Shown in pieces: positions 55,145 to 64,000 of a stretch of 64,000 nt of DNA. The position numbers and the translations under genes were made by a program. The DNA comes from Rheinheimera mesophila (GTDB taxonomy: Bacteria; Pseudomonadota; Gammaproteobacteria; Enterobacterales; Alteromonadaceae): contig NZ_LAVS01000009.1 in NCBI RefSeq assembly GCF_000986865.1, forward strand, positions 1-64,000. The letters are read 5' to 3'. The notes below the pieces were generated by a model. That model saw only the letters and a list, made by a program, of their open reading frames with translations, was not told the DNA's origin and searched no databases. Within the stretch, counting starts at the first letter, position 1. Each line of letters opens with the position of its first letter.

Positions 55145-55322
55145 GTGATCTGTACCCTTCCAAAGTAATGATTAATCGGCCCTCAGTCTGCTCTGCACCC
55201 AGACCGACGGCTTTTGTTGTATTCATAATGTAGGTTGGGCTGATATCATACAGCGCAACAGATCCAGCGGCTAGTCAGCAGGCGTATTTTTGCCGGAATT
55301 AGCCTGTTTTATGAGACGATGT

Positions 55323-56714
55323 ATGTCACAGTTTTTTAAATTAGATGTTCAGGCAGCCGATCTGCTGCAGTATTTTGCTGCCGTCGCCGCAGAACCCTGG
55401 GCAATGTTGCTTGACTCAGCGGCAAACCATCATATCAATAGTCGTTTTGATATTCTGGTGGCCCGGCCTGTTGCCACTCTGGTGTATCAGCATGCCCAGT
55501 TAACTCAAACTGAAAATGGCCAACACCAGTGCCTGCAGATGGACCCTTTTGCTGCCTTGCAGCAACTGATCGGCCGCTATTTTCCGCATAAACCCATACG
55601 CTCAGAGGCCCCAGACTTACCTTTTGTCGGTGGCGCGTTGGGTTATTTTGGCTATGACTTAGGTTCTGTGATCGAACCTGTGCCGCAAGCCGCAGATGCG
55701 GGCGCTTTATTGCCCGATATGGCCATTGGCATTTACCTCTGGGCACTGATTTTAGATAAACAACACAAGCAATTATGGTATGTGGATTACCGGGGGAATG
55801 CCGCAGAGCACTGGGCAGAGACATCGCAGTTTTTTCACAAAACTGCCCGCCATACCTCCTTTGCGCTGAACTCAGCATGGCAAGCTAATATGGACAAGGC
55901 CAGCTATTGCCAAAAGTTTGAGCAGATCCAAAACTACCTGAAAAGCGGCGACTGTTATCAGATTAATTTAGCCCAGCGCTTTGAAGCCAGTTACCACGGC
56001 GACGAATGGCAGGCCTACTTAACTTTACGCAGTAAAAATGCTGCACCATTTTCTGCCTTTTTACGCTTGCCCCAAGGCGCAGTGCTCAGTGTATCGCCGG
56101 AGCGCTTTTTACAGCTCAAAGCCGGACAGGTTGAAACTAAACCGATAAAAGGCACCAGACCGCGTTTTGCCGATGCGCAGCTTGATAAACAAAGCGCCGA
56201 AGAGCTGCAGGCCGCCCCCAAAGACAGGGCCGAAAACGTGATGATTGTCGATTTGTTGCGCAACGATTTAGGTAAACATTGTGTGCCAGGTACGGTAAAA
56301 GTTCCGGCTCTGTTTGCTATTGAATCTTTTCCTGCTGTGCATCATCTGGTCAGCACCGTCACGGGAACCTTAAGCCCCAATGCCGATGCCAGTGACTTGT
56401 TACGCGGCGCTTTTCCGGGGGGGTCCATCACTGGCGCGCCCAAAGTGCGGGCCATGCAAATTATCGCTGAGCTAGAACCCAACTGCCGTTCTGTGTACTG
56501 TGGTGCGATCGGCTATATCAACAGTCAGGGCGATATGGATACCAACATCGCTATCCGAACTTTAGTGATGACACAAGGTAAAGTGTATTGCTGGGCTGGT
56601 GGTGGCATAGTGGCAGACTCCATGGTCGATGCCGAGTACCAGGAAACCTTCCACAAAGTGAATAAAATCTTGCCTTTATTGACTCAGGCGACAGTTGTTC
56701 ATTCAGCGGATTAA
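55323..56714 (+). CDS. pabB: Aminodeoxychorismate synthase component I
   Basis: The 463-residue protein belongs to the chorismate-utilising family. The lysine in PIKGTRPR (K276, equivalent to K274 of E. coli PabB) distinguishes PabB from anthranilate synthase TrpE, which has PIAGTR. GGSITGAPKVRAM is the second substrate-binding region. It converts chorismate with PabA-supplied ammonia to aminodeoxychorismate for folate. The ATG at 55323 is preferred by its GAGACG site; one at 55311 is possible. It is 4 bp upstream of nudL and likely forms an operon with it. Confidence 0.95.
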   Translation: MSQFFKLDVQAADLLQYFAAVAAEPWAMLLDSAANHHINSRFDILVARPVATLVYQHAQLTQTENGQHQCLQMDPFAALQQLIGRYFPHKPIRSEAPDLPFVGGALGYFGYDLGSVIEPVPQAADAGALLPDMAIGIYLWALILDKQHKQLWYVDYRGNAAEHWAETSQFFHKTARHTSFALNSAWQANMDKASYCQKFEQIQNYLKSGDCYQINLAQRFEASYHGDEWQAYLTLRSKNAAPFSAFLRLPQGAVLSVSPERFLQLKAGQVETKPIKGTRPRFADAQLDKQSAEELQAAPKDRAENVMIVDLLRNDLGKHCVPGTVKVPALFAIESFPAVHHLVSTVTGTLSPNADASDLLRGAFPGGSITGAPKVRAMQIIAELEPNCRSVYCGAIGYINSQGDMDTNIAIRTLVMTQGKVYCWAGGGIVADSMVDAEYQETFHKVNKILPLLTQATVVHSAD

Positions 56715-56718
56715 TCAA

Positions 56719-57303
56719 ATGAACCGGCAGCAGTTTCTGCAGAGTTTTATACTTCAACCCGCCAGACCGGCTGCGTTATTGCAAATAAAACAAAGTAAAG
56801 CTGCCGCTGTTCTGATTGTGCTGCGGGACTATCAGGGAGAGCTGCAGCTACTGCTAACCAAACGTAGTTCTGAGTTGCGCCATCACCCTGGCCAGATCAG
56901 TTTTCCCGGTGGCAAAATTGAAGCGCATGAGCAAAGCCATCAGGCCGCACTGCGGGAAACCTTTGAAGAAACCGGTATTGCACCAGAGCAACTGGACCTG
57001 ATTGGACAATTGCCAGGCTATGCCACAGGCACAGGCTTTTTCATTCAGCCCTGGATTGCTCTTTTGACCTGTGACGTTGAACTGAAGCTGCAATCCTCTG
57101 AAGTAGAATCTGCCTTTTGGCTTCCTTTGTCTTTTGTAATAGATCCACAAAATACCCACAGTGAACATTTTGCCATGCATGGCCAGTCGCACTTGGTTCA
57201 CTTTATCCCCTATGGCCCTCATCTGATCTGGGGGGCAACGGCAGCCATCCTTTATTCTTTAAAGCAACAACTGGTTTTTCACCAGTCCCCCCAGTCGCTG
57301 TAA
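56719..57303 (+). CDS. nudL: Nudix CoA pyrophosphatase NudL
   Basis: The 194-residue protein has the CoA-specific motif LLTKRSSELRHHPGQISFPGG followed by an intact Nudix box (GGKIEAHEQSHQAALRETFEETGI in part). Together these define CoA pyrophosphatases of the NudL/NUDT7 group, which split CoA into 4'-phosphopantetheine and 3',5'-ADP. It follows pabB by 4 bp, the usual E. coli order as well. Confidence 0.93.
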   Translation: MNRQQFLQSFILQPARPAALLQIKQSKAAAVLIVLRDYQGELQLLLTKRSSELRHHPGQISFPGGKIEAHEQSHQAALRETFEETGIAPEQLDLIGQLPGYATGTGFFIQPWIALLTCDVELKLQSSEVESAFWLPLSFVIDPQNTHSEHFAMHGQSHLVHFIPYGPHLIWGATAAILYSLKQQLVFHQSPQSL

Positions 57304-57367
57304 CTAAATCAGCACAGCACCGTACAGAGTTTCTGCTGTAATAAGCACCGACCAGTTACCAGGTGAG

Positions 57368-57396
57368 TTACGAAATCAATCGGCTTCCGTTAGAAT
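57368..57396 (+). promoter_or_regulatory. Possible promoter of sdaA
   Basis: TAGAAT (57391-57396) followed by GGCGCC is a good -10. The -35 at 17-nt spacing, TTACGA, is weak. The ATG is 36 bp further. Confidence 0.4.
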
Positions 57397-57431
57397 GGCG
57401 CCCAATTCTTATAACGAAAAGTAGGATCCGA

Positions 57432-58811
57432 ATGATTATTAGTGCTTTTGATATGTTCAGCATTGGTATTGGCCCATCCAGTTCTCATACCGTAGGCCCA
57501 ATGCGTGCTGCGAAAAAATTCTGTGAAAATCTGCAAGCTGCGGGTTTATTCGAGCAAGTGACCAGCGTGAAAGCTGAGCTGTTTGGTTCCTTAGGTCAAA
57601 CCGGTATTGGTCATGGTACGGGCAAAGCAGTGATTTTAGGTTTATCAGGTTTTTTACCGGAAGATATTAACCCTGATGCCATACCTGCACTGTTAAAAAC
57701 AGTGGATGAAAGCCAACAAATTCTGCTGGATCAAAAACATTACGTCTCGTTCCCACGCGAAGGCGCCATCGTCTTTCACCGTCGTAAAACCTTAAAAGAG
57801 CATTCCAACGGCATGGAACTAATTGCGTATGCCGGTCATGAGGTGATATTCAGCGAAATTTATTTCTCTATTGGTGGTGGTTTTATTGTCAAAGCTGAAG
57901 ATTTTGCCAAAGAAAAAGAAGCCGCCAGTCAGTTTGCCGCCAATAATCCACCACCTTTCCCGTTTGAAAGCGGCGCCGAGCTGATGAAACTCTGTAAAGA
58001 AAACGGTTTATCCATCGCAGGTTTGATGATGGAAAACGAGAAAGTGCTGCGCAGTGAACAACAAATTCAGGACGAGCTGGGTAAAATCTGGCAAACCATG
58101 TACGACTGCGTACAACGGGGTATTCGTACTGAGGGCATTTTACCTGGTGGTTTAAAAGTAAAACGCCGCGCCCCTGCCCTGCATAAACGTTTAATGGCAG
58201 AAAAAAGCGCAGATCCTCTGCAGGTGATGGATTGGGTCAACTTATTTGCCCTGGCAGTCAATGAAGAAAACGCCGCTGGTGGCCGTGTCGTCACAGCTCC
58301 AACCAATGGGGCAGCCGGTATTATTCCGGCCGTGCTGATGTATTACGACAAATACATTCAACCTGTCACCGCGGATATCTATTGCCGTTACCTGCTCACA
58401 GCGGCCGCTATTGGTATTTTGTATAAGAAGAATGCTTCTATCTCTGGTGCTGAGGTAGGTTGTCAGGGCGAAGTGGGTGTCGCCTGCTCTATGGCAGCAG
58501 GTGCTCTAACTGAAATTCTGGGCGGTTCTGTTGATCATGTCGAAAACGCCGCTGAAATCGGTATGGAGCATAACTTAGGTTTAACCTGCGATCCTGTTGG
58601 CGGTTTAGTCCAGGTGCCTTGTATTGAACGTAACGCCATGGGTGCGATTAAAGCCATCAACGCTTCACGTTTAGCTTTGCGTGGCACCGGCGAACACAAG
58701 GTGACTTTGGATAAAGTGATTAAAACCATGTGGGACACAGGCCGCGATATGCAGAGCAAATACAAAGAAACGTCGCGTGGTGGGTTAGCCGTTAACATCA
58801 TCGAATGCTAA
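57432..58811 (+). CDS. sdaA: L-serine ammonia-lyase (L-serine dehydratase)
   Basis: The 459-residue protein matches the single-chain iron-sulfur L-serine dehydratases (SdaA/SdaB), with the N-terminal [17 protein letters not shown] and the cluster cysteines in the C-terminal half ([36 protein letters not shown]). It deaminates L-serine to pyruvate and ammonia. AGGA lies close before the ATG at 57432. sdaA and sdaB cannot be separated by sequence alone. Confidence 0.94.
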   Translation: MIISAFDMFSIGIGPSSSHTVGPMRAAKKFCENLQAAGLFEQVTSVKAELFGSLGQTGIGHGTGKAVILGLSGFLPEDINPDAIPALLKTVDESQQILLDQKHYVSFPREGAIVFHRRKTLKEHSNGMELIAYAGHEVIFSEIYFSIGGGFIVKAEDFAKEKEAASQFAANNPPPFPFESGAELMKLCKENGLSIAGLMMENEKVLRSEQQIQDELGKIWQTMYDCVQRGIRTEGILPGGLKVKRRAPALHKRLMAEKSADPLQVMDWVNLFALAVNEENAAGGRVVTAPTNGAAGIIPAVLMYYDKYIQPVTADIYCRYLLTAAAIGILYKKNASISGAEVGCQGEVGVACSMAAGALTEILGGSVDHVENAAEIGMEHNLGLTCDPVGGLVQVPCIERNAMGAIKAINASRLALRGTGEHKVTLDKVIKTMWDTGRDMQSKYKETSRGGLAVNIIEC

Positions 58812-58820
58812 ATCCCCTGC

Positions 58821-58880
58821 GTCCTTGACGCTGCAGCTTCGTTGGCTACGTGCCCTCGCCCCGTTGCAACATCAATGTCC
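58821..58880 (-). repeat. Dispersed palindromic repeat, copy C
   Basis: The reverse complement reads GATGTTGCAACGGGGCGAGG then GCACGTAGCCAACGAAGCTG and CAGCGTCAAGG, matching the second half of copy A (GGGCCGAGAGCACAGAGTCA, then ACCAAGCTACAGC) and the centre of copy B. It lies between the sdaA stop and its terminator. Confidence 0.55.
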
Positions 58881-58882
58881 AT

Positions 58883-58910
58883 AAAAAAACCGCCTTCCGG
58901 CGGTTTTTTT
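58883..58910. terminator. Bidirectional terminator between sdaA and the RND pump
   Basis: A perfect 12-bp stem AAAAAAACCGCC / GGCGGTTTTTTT with a TTCC loop serves the convergent sdaA and RND transporter genes. Confidence 0.93.
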
Positions 58911-58923
58911 ATGCTGCGTTCTA

Positions 58924-61900
58924 TTATTTCTGCAGCGGCAACTCATCTACCGGATAGGTTGTTTCTTCTACTTTTTTGCTTTTAAACATACCCAAAAAGT
59001 CATCCAGAATCACATACAAAGCGGGGATCAACAGCAAAGTGATCACCGTGGCAAATAAAATACCGTAGGCCAGTGACACCGCCATTGGCACTACAATTTG
59101 CGCTTGTAAGCTTTTTTCCAGCACTATAGGCGCCAAACCTAAGAAAGTGGTCAGGGAGGTCAGCATAATAGGCCGGAAGCGGCGGGTACCGGCACCTATC
59201 ACAGCGTCTTTTAATGGCATGCCACTGCGGCGCGACTCATTGACAAAATCCACCATCACCAATGAATCATTCACCACAACGCCAGCCAATGCAATCAAAC
59301 CAAATAAGGACATAATGCTGACACTCAAACCCAGCATCATATGGCCTAAAATGGCGCCGATTAAACCAAAAGGGATCACGGACATAATAATCAGTGGCTG
59401 CGTATAGGATTTCAGTGGTATCGCCAAGAGCGCATAAATCACAAACAGAGCCAACAGGAATCCCAAAGCTAAGTCGGTCATCGCATCTGCTTCTTCCAGA
59501 CTGGCCCCTTCCAGCGCTGTTTCAATACCGTATTTTTGCGCAAGCTGCGGCAGTACTTTTTCCTGCAACTCTTTGGTGATCTTCATCGGCTCAGCCAAAG
59601 CTTTATCCACTGAAGCGCTGATAGTGACAGAACGTTCGCCGTCTACCCTGTTGATGGCTGAATAACTCGGTTGCGCTGTGTACTCAGCCACCTGGGAAAA
59701 TGGCACTTCAGCACCAGAGGCAGTACGAATTTTCATATTCTCCAGATTGCCGACAGAACGACGCTCTTCTTTTGGATAACGCACCATCACTTTGACTTCC
59801 TCGCCATCGCGCTGGATACGTTGTGCTTCGGCGCCATAAAAACCTTGTCGTACTTGTGTGGCTAAATCCGACAAGCTGATCCCCAAAGCTTCGGCCTGAG
59901 GTTTGATTTTCAGCACTATTTCATCATTACCCCCACTGATACTGTCTTCGATGTCATAAACGCCCTGATAAGCGCTCATCGCAGTTTTCAGCTCTTCGGT
60001 GGCTAACCTTAACTGCTCCAGCTCTTTGCTTTTTAACTGAAATGAAATATCGCCGCCGCCACCGCCGCTGGTAGAGGAGAAAATCTGCAGTGTTTTTACC
60101 CCTGCGATTTCCGGAATTTGTTCGCGCCATAATCGGACAAACTCATTGGCATCGATGTCACGTCCCTCACTTTTCTCCAGCTCAATCACAAGTTCACCGC
60201 GAGTGTCAGATTCGGTAAAAGTTAACCGATGTTTTACCAGGCCCTCTTCGCCTTTGGCGATAATCTGCTCATTGGTTTTCACCAAAGCGGCTTCCAACTG
60301 CCGCATAGCCTGCACTGTCGCCTGACCAGAGGATCCCTCCATCATAGTTAAATTGGCGTTAATAAAGTCACTCGGAATATTAGGGAAAAACACCCAGCGC
60401 ACATGACCGCCGGCCATTAACCCTATCATCAGCACCATCATGGCAAAAAAGCTGGTTGCTGTGATGTAGCGATACTCGATGCACCAGGCAATCGCTCTTT
60501 GGTAACGACCATAAACAAAACGGTCCGTCGCACCTGATACTTTTGTCCGCACCCATTTCAAGCCATTGCTGCAAGAGCGGCCTGCGCTATAAAACAAGCC
60601 ATTGCGCTCTGGATCCCAGGGTTTACTGTCCATCGCAATTAAGTGCGCAGGCAAAATAAACTTGGATTCAACCATGGAGAACATCAAACATAAAATTACC
60701 ACCCAGGCAATAGACTCCCAGATAGGCCCCTGGGGGCCCCCCACCATCAGCATAGGAATAAAAGCCGCTATGGTGGTCAGCACGCCAAAGGTAGCAGGCA
60801 TAGCGACGCGCTGCGCGCCCCGGATCACGGTTTCAGCCGACTTGCCGTACTTCTCAATTTCGGTGTAGGCGCTCTCTCCTATGATGATGGCGTCGTCCAC
60901 CAGTATCCCCAGCACCAGAATAAAACCAAACAGGCTGATCATATTGATCGACACATCAAACATCGACAACGGCATCAGCGCTATGGTACCAAGAAAACAC
61001 ACCGGAATTCCCACCATCACCCAAAAAGCGACACGGAATTCTAAAAACAAGGTCAGACTGATTAGGACCAGTAACGCCCCCATCAGCATATTGTCCGTCA
61101 TCAGATCCAGCCGACCTTGCAGGTAATAACTCGAATCGCCCCAGTAATCAATGTTCATACTGTCGGGTAAATCAGCTTTTTTCTTCTGGACGTAGTCTTT
61201 CACTGCAGCCGCAATTTTCAGGGTATTGTCTTCGCCCACCGCATCTACTTTGATAGAGACCGACGGCTTACCGTTGAACGTGGAAAAAGACTCCATTTCG
61301 ACAAAGCCATCATTAACTCTGGCGATATCCCCTAACAGCAGTCGGGTACCGTCCGCTCTATTGATCAGCACTATGTCGGCAAAGTCCTGCTGACGATAAG
61401 CCTGACCTTTAGCTCGCAGTAAAATGTTACCGTTATCGGCTTTAATGGACCCACCCGGTAAATCGACTGAGCTGCCTCGCACTGCACTGACAATCTGGTT
61501 AAAGGTAAGACCGTATTCACGCAACTTGTGCTCGGATACTTCAATAGAGACTTCGTAATCCAAAGCGCCCACTACTTCAACTTTGCTGACACCTGGTAGC
61601 TTCTTCAGCTCGTCACGAACATCTTTGGCAAACTCTTTTAAGCCACGTTGGTCCGTATCGCCATAGACGGACAACCACAACACATTGCTTTGAAACTTGG
61701 TGTGATAAATCACCGGACGTTCGGTTTGCTCCGGAAAAGACGAGATGGAGTCCACCTGCATCTTAATTTCGTTCATCACTTCCTGAATATCGTAACCAGA
61801 TTTAATTTCCACATTGACTGTGGCTAAGCCTTCGACTGCGTTAGAGCGGATTTTTTTAATGCCATTAAGACTTCGTAATGATTCCTCAATTTTATCGACT

Positions 61901-62112
61901 ATGCCCTCTTCCACCTCCTGGGGGGCTGCGCCTAAATAAGGCACCCGAATAGTCACCTGCTCTAACTGAATTTCAGGAAAGGTCTGTTTTTTAATAGTGA
62001 ATACACTGACCATACCTGCCAGTAATAAAATAACCATTAACAGGTTTGATGCCACGCTGTTGCGGGCAAACCAGGCTAACCAGCCTTTGTGCGTTTGATC
62101 CAGCGGCTGCAT
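58924..62112 (-). CDS. RND efflux transporter permease (HAE1/AcrB-like)
   Basis: The 1062-residue protein has an N-terminal helix after QTHKGWLAWFARNSVASNLLMVILLL, two large periplasmic loops, and two groups of helices with conserved transmembrane aspartates (GILVDDAIIIGES about 405-420). It is a proton-driven exporter of the hydrophobe/amphiphile RND group. Substrates are unknown. Its ATG shares one base with the adaptor's stop codon (TGATG), so they are translationally coupled. No outer-membrane channel gene is nearby, so a TolC homologue elsewhere is expected. Confidence 0.92.
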   Translation of the reverse strand: MQPLDQTHKGWLAWFARNSVASNLLMVILLLAGMVSVFTIKKQTFPEIQLEQVTIRVPYLGAAPQEVEEGIVDKIEESLRSLNGIKKIRSNAVEGLATVNVEIKSGYDIQEVMNEIKMQVDSISSFPEQTERPVIYHTKFQSNVLWLSVYGDTDQRGLKEFAKDVRDELKKLPGVSKVEVVGALDYEVSIEVSEHKLREYGLTFNQIVSAVRGSSVDLPGGSIKADNGNILLRAKGQAYRQQDFADIVLINRADGTRLLLGDIARVNDGFVEMESFSTFNGKPSVSIKVDAVGEDNTLKIAAAVKDYVQKKKADLPDSMNIDYWGDSSYYLQGRLDLMTDNMLMGALLVLISLTLFLEFRVAFWVMVGIPVCFLGTIALMPLSMFDVSINMISLFGFILVLGILVDDAIIIGESAYTEIEKYGKSAETVIRGAQRVAMPATFGVLTTIAAFIPMLMVGGPQGPIWESIAWVVILCLMFSMVESKFILPAHLIAMDSKPWDPERNGLFYSAGRSCSNGLKWVRTKVSGATDRFVYGRYQRAIAWCIEYRYITATSFFAMMVLMIGLMAGGHVRWVFFPNIPSDFINANLTMMEGSSGQATVQAMRQLEAALVKTNEQIIAKGEEGLVKHRLTFTESDTRGELVIELEKSEGRDIDANEFVRLWREQIPEIAGVKTLQIFSSTSGGGGGDISFQLKSKELEQLRLATEELKTAMSAYQGVYDIEDSISGGNDEIVLKIKPQAEALGISLSDLATQVRQGFYGAEAQRIQRDGEEVKVMVRYPKEERRSVGNLENMKIRTASGAEVPFSQVAEYTAQPSYSAINRVDGERSVTISASVDKALAEPMKITKELQEKVLPQLAQKYGIETALEGASLEEADAMTDLALGFLLALFVIYALLAIPLKSYTQPLIIMSVIPFGLIGAILGHMMLGLSVSIMSLFGLIALAGVVVNDSLVMVDFVNESRRSGMPLKDAVIGAGTRRFRPIMLTSLTTFLGLAPIVLEKSLQAQIVVPMAVSLAYGILFATVITLLLIPALYVILDDFLGMFKSKKVEETTYPVDELPLQK

Positions 62113-63332
62113 CAGCGTTTTTCTCCATTTTCAGTCGCCGCTATGGCGGTTTTTTCCTGTTCGACATCATCCAAAACAGGATCAACCGAAGTGCGCAGCG
62201 CCATACCTTCCAAAGGATTTGCAATGGCTGTTAAAACCAAATGCTCCCCTGTGTCTAAACCCGAGCTGATATACGCGTATTCTTCATCCATACGCTGCAC
62301 TGTGACTGAGCGGATATGTAGCTTGTTGTCTTTACTCATGGTGAGGACTTTGTGGTCAGGCTTTAATAAATGCCGTTCCACCAACACCAGATTGTCCGCT
62401 GTCTTGCCATCAATACGGGCTTTGACAAAACGACCAAAACGTAGCGGCGCCTGACCATCTGACTTTAATCGATAGGGATCTTTCACTTCCGCTACGGCAT
62501 AAATAACCCGGTTTTCATCATCCAGCATGCCCTCAGTGCGCACCAGTCTGGCCTGCCAGTTCAGTTGCTGTCCGGCCACCTCGGCCGACAACAATACTTC
62601 TGGCTGTTGCTGTTCTGAGGCTGTAAAACCGGGCATATTTAAATAACCCACATCGTTATCTGACAATGGCAGACGCACTTCCGCTACATCAGTGCCATAG
62701 ATGGTGCCCAGATTAAAACCACGACTGATGAACTGACCAATATTGGCGTTTTTCAGCTTGACGATGCCATCGTAGGGAGCTCGTATTTCAGTACGGATCA
62801 AATTACGGCGGGCATTCTCAAGCTCAGCTTCAGCGGAGCGGACATTGGCCAGCTCCTGCGCCAACTGCGGACGACGCAAACCTAATTCCGGCGCCTTACC
62901 TGCGCTGAACTCACTCCACTCTTTAGCGGCTACTTTGCCCCGGGCTTTTTCCTCTTCTAACAACGCCTGAGCCCTTGCCAGATTGGCTTCTGCCAATTTG
63001 ACTGCCGTTTGATAGTCGTATTGCTCCACCTGGATCAATAAGTCTCCAGCCCGAAAAAAACCACCTTCAATAAAATTGTCGGCCACTTTAACAATCACAC
63101 CGTTGACTTCAGAGGTCAGGCTGGTGATGACCTTAGGTTGTACCGACCCCTGCGACCAGACCTGATAGGTCAGGTTTTGTCGGCTGACAGGTTTAACTTC
63201 AACAAATAAATCTTTACGTGTTTCTTTTTTTTGCTCTGGTGGTTTTTTTCCTGCCACCAGTGCTGCCGCTATAGCTACAGCACCCAGCACAATTATTACG
63301 GGAACCCCAGCTTTTACCCACTTGCCTGCCAT
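62112..63332 (-). CDS. RND efflux periplasmic adaptor (membrane fusion protein)
   Basis: The 406-residue protein has an N-terminal membrane anchor (VPVIIVLGAVAIAAALVAG), a barrel-sandwich/lipoyl region (SLTSEVNGVIVKVADNFIEGGFF), an alpha-helical hairpin (about 110-170), and a beta-barrel with RTEIRAPYDGIVKLKNANIGQFISRG. It links the RND pump to an outer-membrane channel. AAAGGA lies 7 nt before the ATG at 63332; the longer frame to 63428 has no such site. Confidence 0.9.
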   Translation of the reverse strand: MAGKWVKAGVPVIIVLGAVAIAAALVAGKKPPEQKKETRKDLFVEVKPVSRQNLTYQVWSQGSVQPKVITSLTSEVNGVIVKVADNFIEGGFFRAGDLLIQVEQYDYQTAVKLAEANLARAQALLEEEKARGKVAAKEWSEFSAGKAPELGLRRPQLAQELANVRSAEAELENARRNLIRTEIRAPYDGIVKLKNANIGQFISRGFNLGTIYGTDVAEVRLPLSDNDVGYLNMPGFTASEQQQPEVLLSAEVAGQQLNWQARLVRTEGMLDDENRVIYAVAEVKDPYRLKSDGQAPLRFGRFVKARIDGKTADNLVLVERHLLKPDHKVLTMSKDNKLHIRSVTVQRMDEEYAYISSGLDTGEHLVLTAIANPLEGMALRTSVDPVLDDVEQEKTAIAATENGEKR

Positions 63333-63760
63333 TTTTAGTCCTTTCGTCACACTAGATGTTGCCGATATTTTACCTTCCTGTACGCCGGAACTGCAGGTAC
63401 AGATGTTAAGGTTTTTATTCGACGTCACGACCGGCGTCGGACCTACCAGGTGTTTCCTTTAGGTCTATCTAAGGTCATGCCTTAATCCACAAGCCTTGCA
63501 GAGGGACCGGGCCTTTGTGAGCAAATTTTCGCCGACCATACAGTGTGAAGTTCCGACATATTTGGTTACAACTTCAGTCGGGCTGTTACAGGTAAATAGC
63601 TAATTAATCTATAGCCATTCCAGAAAGTTCTTTTGGGGACTCTGTTCGCTTGGTTATGGTGGATCTGACCGAAGTCTGGTTGTTTTTCATACATCGTATT
63701 GTCATGACCAGGCAATACAGTATGGTTTTCTACCCACAGTAATTCAGGAAGGAAGCGGCT
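63333..63760. other. Divergent intergenic region, efflux operon and CBM48 gene
   Basis: About 430 bp without a supported gene. A possible plus-strand promoter is TTGTCA (63699-63704) with TATGGT (63721-63726) at 16-nt spacing. No other palindrome, repeat or RNA gene was recognised, and there is no pump regulator gene here. Confidence 0.4.
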
Positions 63761-64000
63761 ATGAGTATCAGTAAACAGTATTTAAAAACTAAACCAGTCT
63801 GCAAAGTGACTTTTACATTTGCAGGTCATCAGTATCCACAGGCGGAAACTGTGGCTGTGGCGGGCGACTTTAATAACTGGGATCCGCAGGCCGTTTTGAT
63901 GAAAAAGACCAAAACGGGGGACTTTACCGCCAGCTTAAATCTAGACAAAGCAAAGCAGTATCAGTTCAGATATGTAGTAGACGGTCAAACCTGGCTAAAT
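63761..64000 (+). CDS. CBM48/isoamylase early-set domain protein (5' part)
   Basis: Eighty codons are present to the window end, beginning MSISKQYLKTKPVCKVTF after a strong AGGAAGGAAG site. VAVAGDFNNWDPQAVLM and YQFRYVVDGQTWLN are the core of the glycogen-binding/isoamylase early-set (AMPK-type CBM48) fold. Homologues are small stand-alone proteins of about 100 residues thought to bind alpha-glucans. The 3' end is outside the window. Confidence 0.9.
   Translation, partial: MSISKQYLKTKPVCKVTFTFAGHQYPQAETVAVAGDFNNWDPQAVLMKKTKTGDFTASLNLDKAKQYQFRYVVDGQTWLN

Overview
This 64 kb window looks like chromosome of a free-living aerobic gammaproteobacterium of the Alteromonadales type, most like Rheinheimera and its relatives. 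That placement is an inference from gene content: a DcaP-type porin, a CrbS/CrbR acetate system, a PsrA-type regulator beside fadE, a LemA/M48 pair and large GGDEF/EAL proteins. Coding density is high. I see no prophage, insertion sequence, CRISPR array or tRNA gene. The window opens inside a 16S rRNA gene on the minus strand and ends inside a small carbohydrate-binding-module gene on the plus strand.

Region 1 (1-1550) holds the 5' half of 16S rRNA with its leader (boxB, boxA) and a textbook rRNA promoter, preceded by a small DUF6482 gene. Region 2 (1650-15340) is an acetate-scavenging island. It carries a DcaP porin divergent from acs, the response regulator crbR, an AI-2E-type permease, the transporter-fused hybrid kinase crbS, a two-subunit symporter (DUF4212 plus SSS), a cNMP/CBS/DUF294 protein and a DnaQ-like exonuclease. 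A shared inverted repeat, core GACTAARGTC, lies upstream of the porin, of acs and of the symporter operon, and is the best candidate for the CrbR operator.

Region 3 (15400-26400) holds fadE with a PsrA-like TetR regulator that has probable operator palindromes upstream, a TonB-dependent receptor behind an unusual leader (a 24-codon ORF with a strong ribosome-binding site, then a hairpin and a U-rich run), feoAB, a DUF2252 protein and an Ahr-type aldehyde reductase. Region 4 (26500-38200) has rimO, a diguanylate cyclase that probably starts at an ATT codon, a KefB/KefG-like potassium efflux pair, a secreted cysteine-rich unknown, a Nudix protein, a NatAB-like ABC exporter with DUF3025, and asnB.

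Region 5 (38400-51500) has a secreted propeller-like protein overlapping a VF530 gene, a lipoprotein fusing a discoidin-like domain to a di-haem oxidoreductase, lemA with an M48 protease, a 1517-residue GGDEF/EAL sensor and a YjbR-like protein. Region 6 (51550-64000) has an S9 peptidase, class I fumarase, pabB, nudL, sdaA, an RND efflux pump with its adaptor, and the start of a CBM48 protein. A degenerate palindromic repeat of about 60-125 bp occurs in three intergenic places, next to the symporter operon, asnB and sdaA.

Functionally, much of the left half serves two-carbon and fatty-acid metabolism: porin, symporter and Acs for acetate capture, CrbS/R for control, FadE under a PsrA-like regulator for beta-oxidation. 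The start coordinates given are those best supported by ribosome-binding sites and family N-termini, so several are shorter than the longest open frame and one is longer than the first ATG would give.
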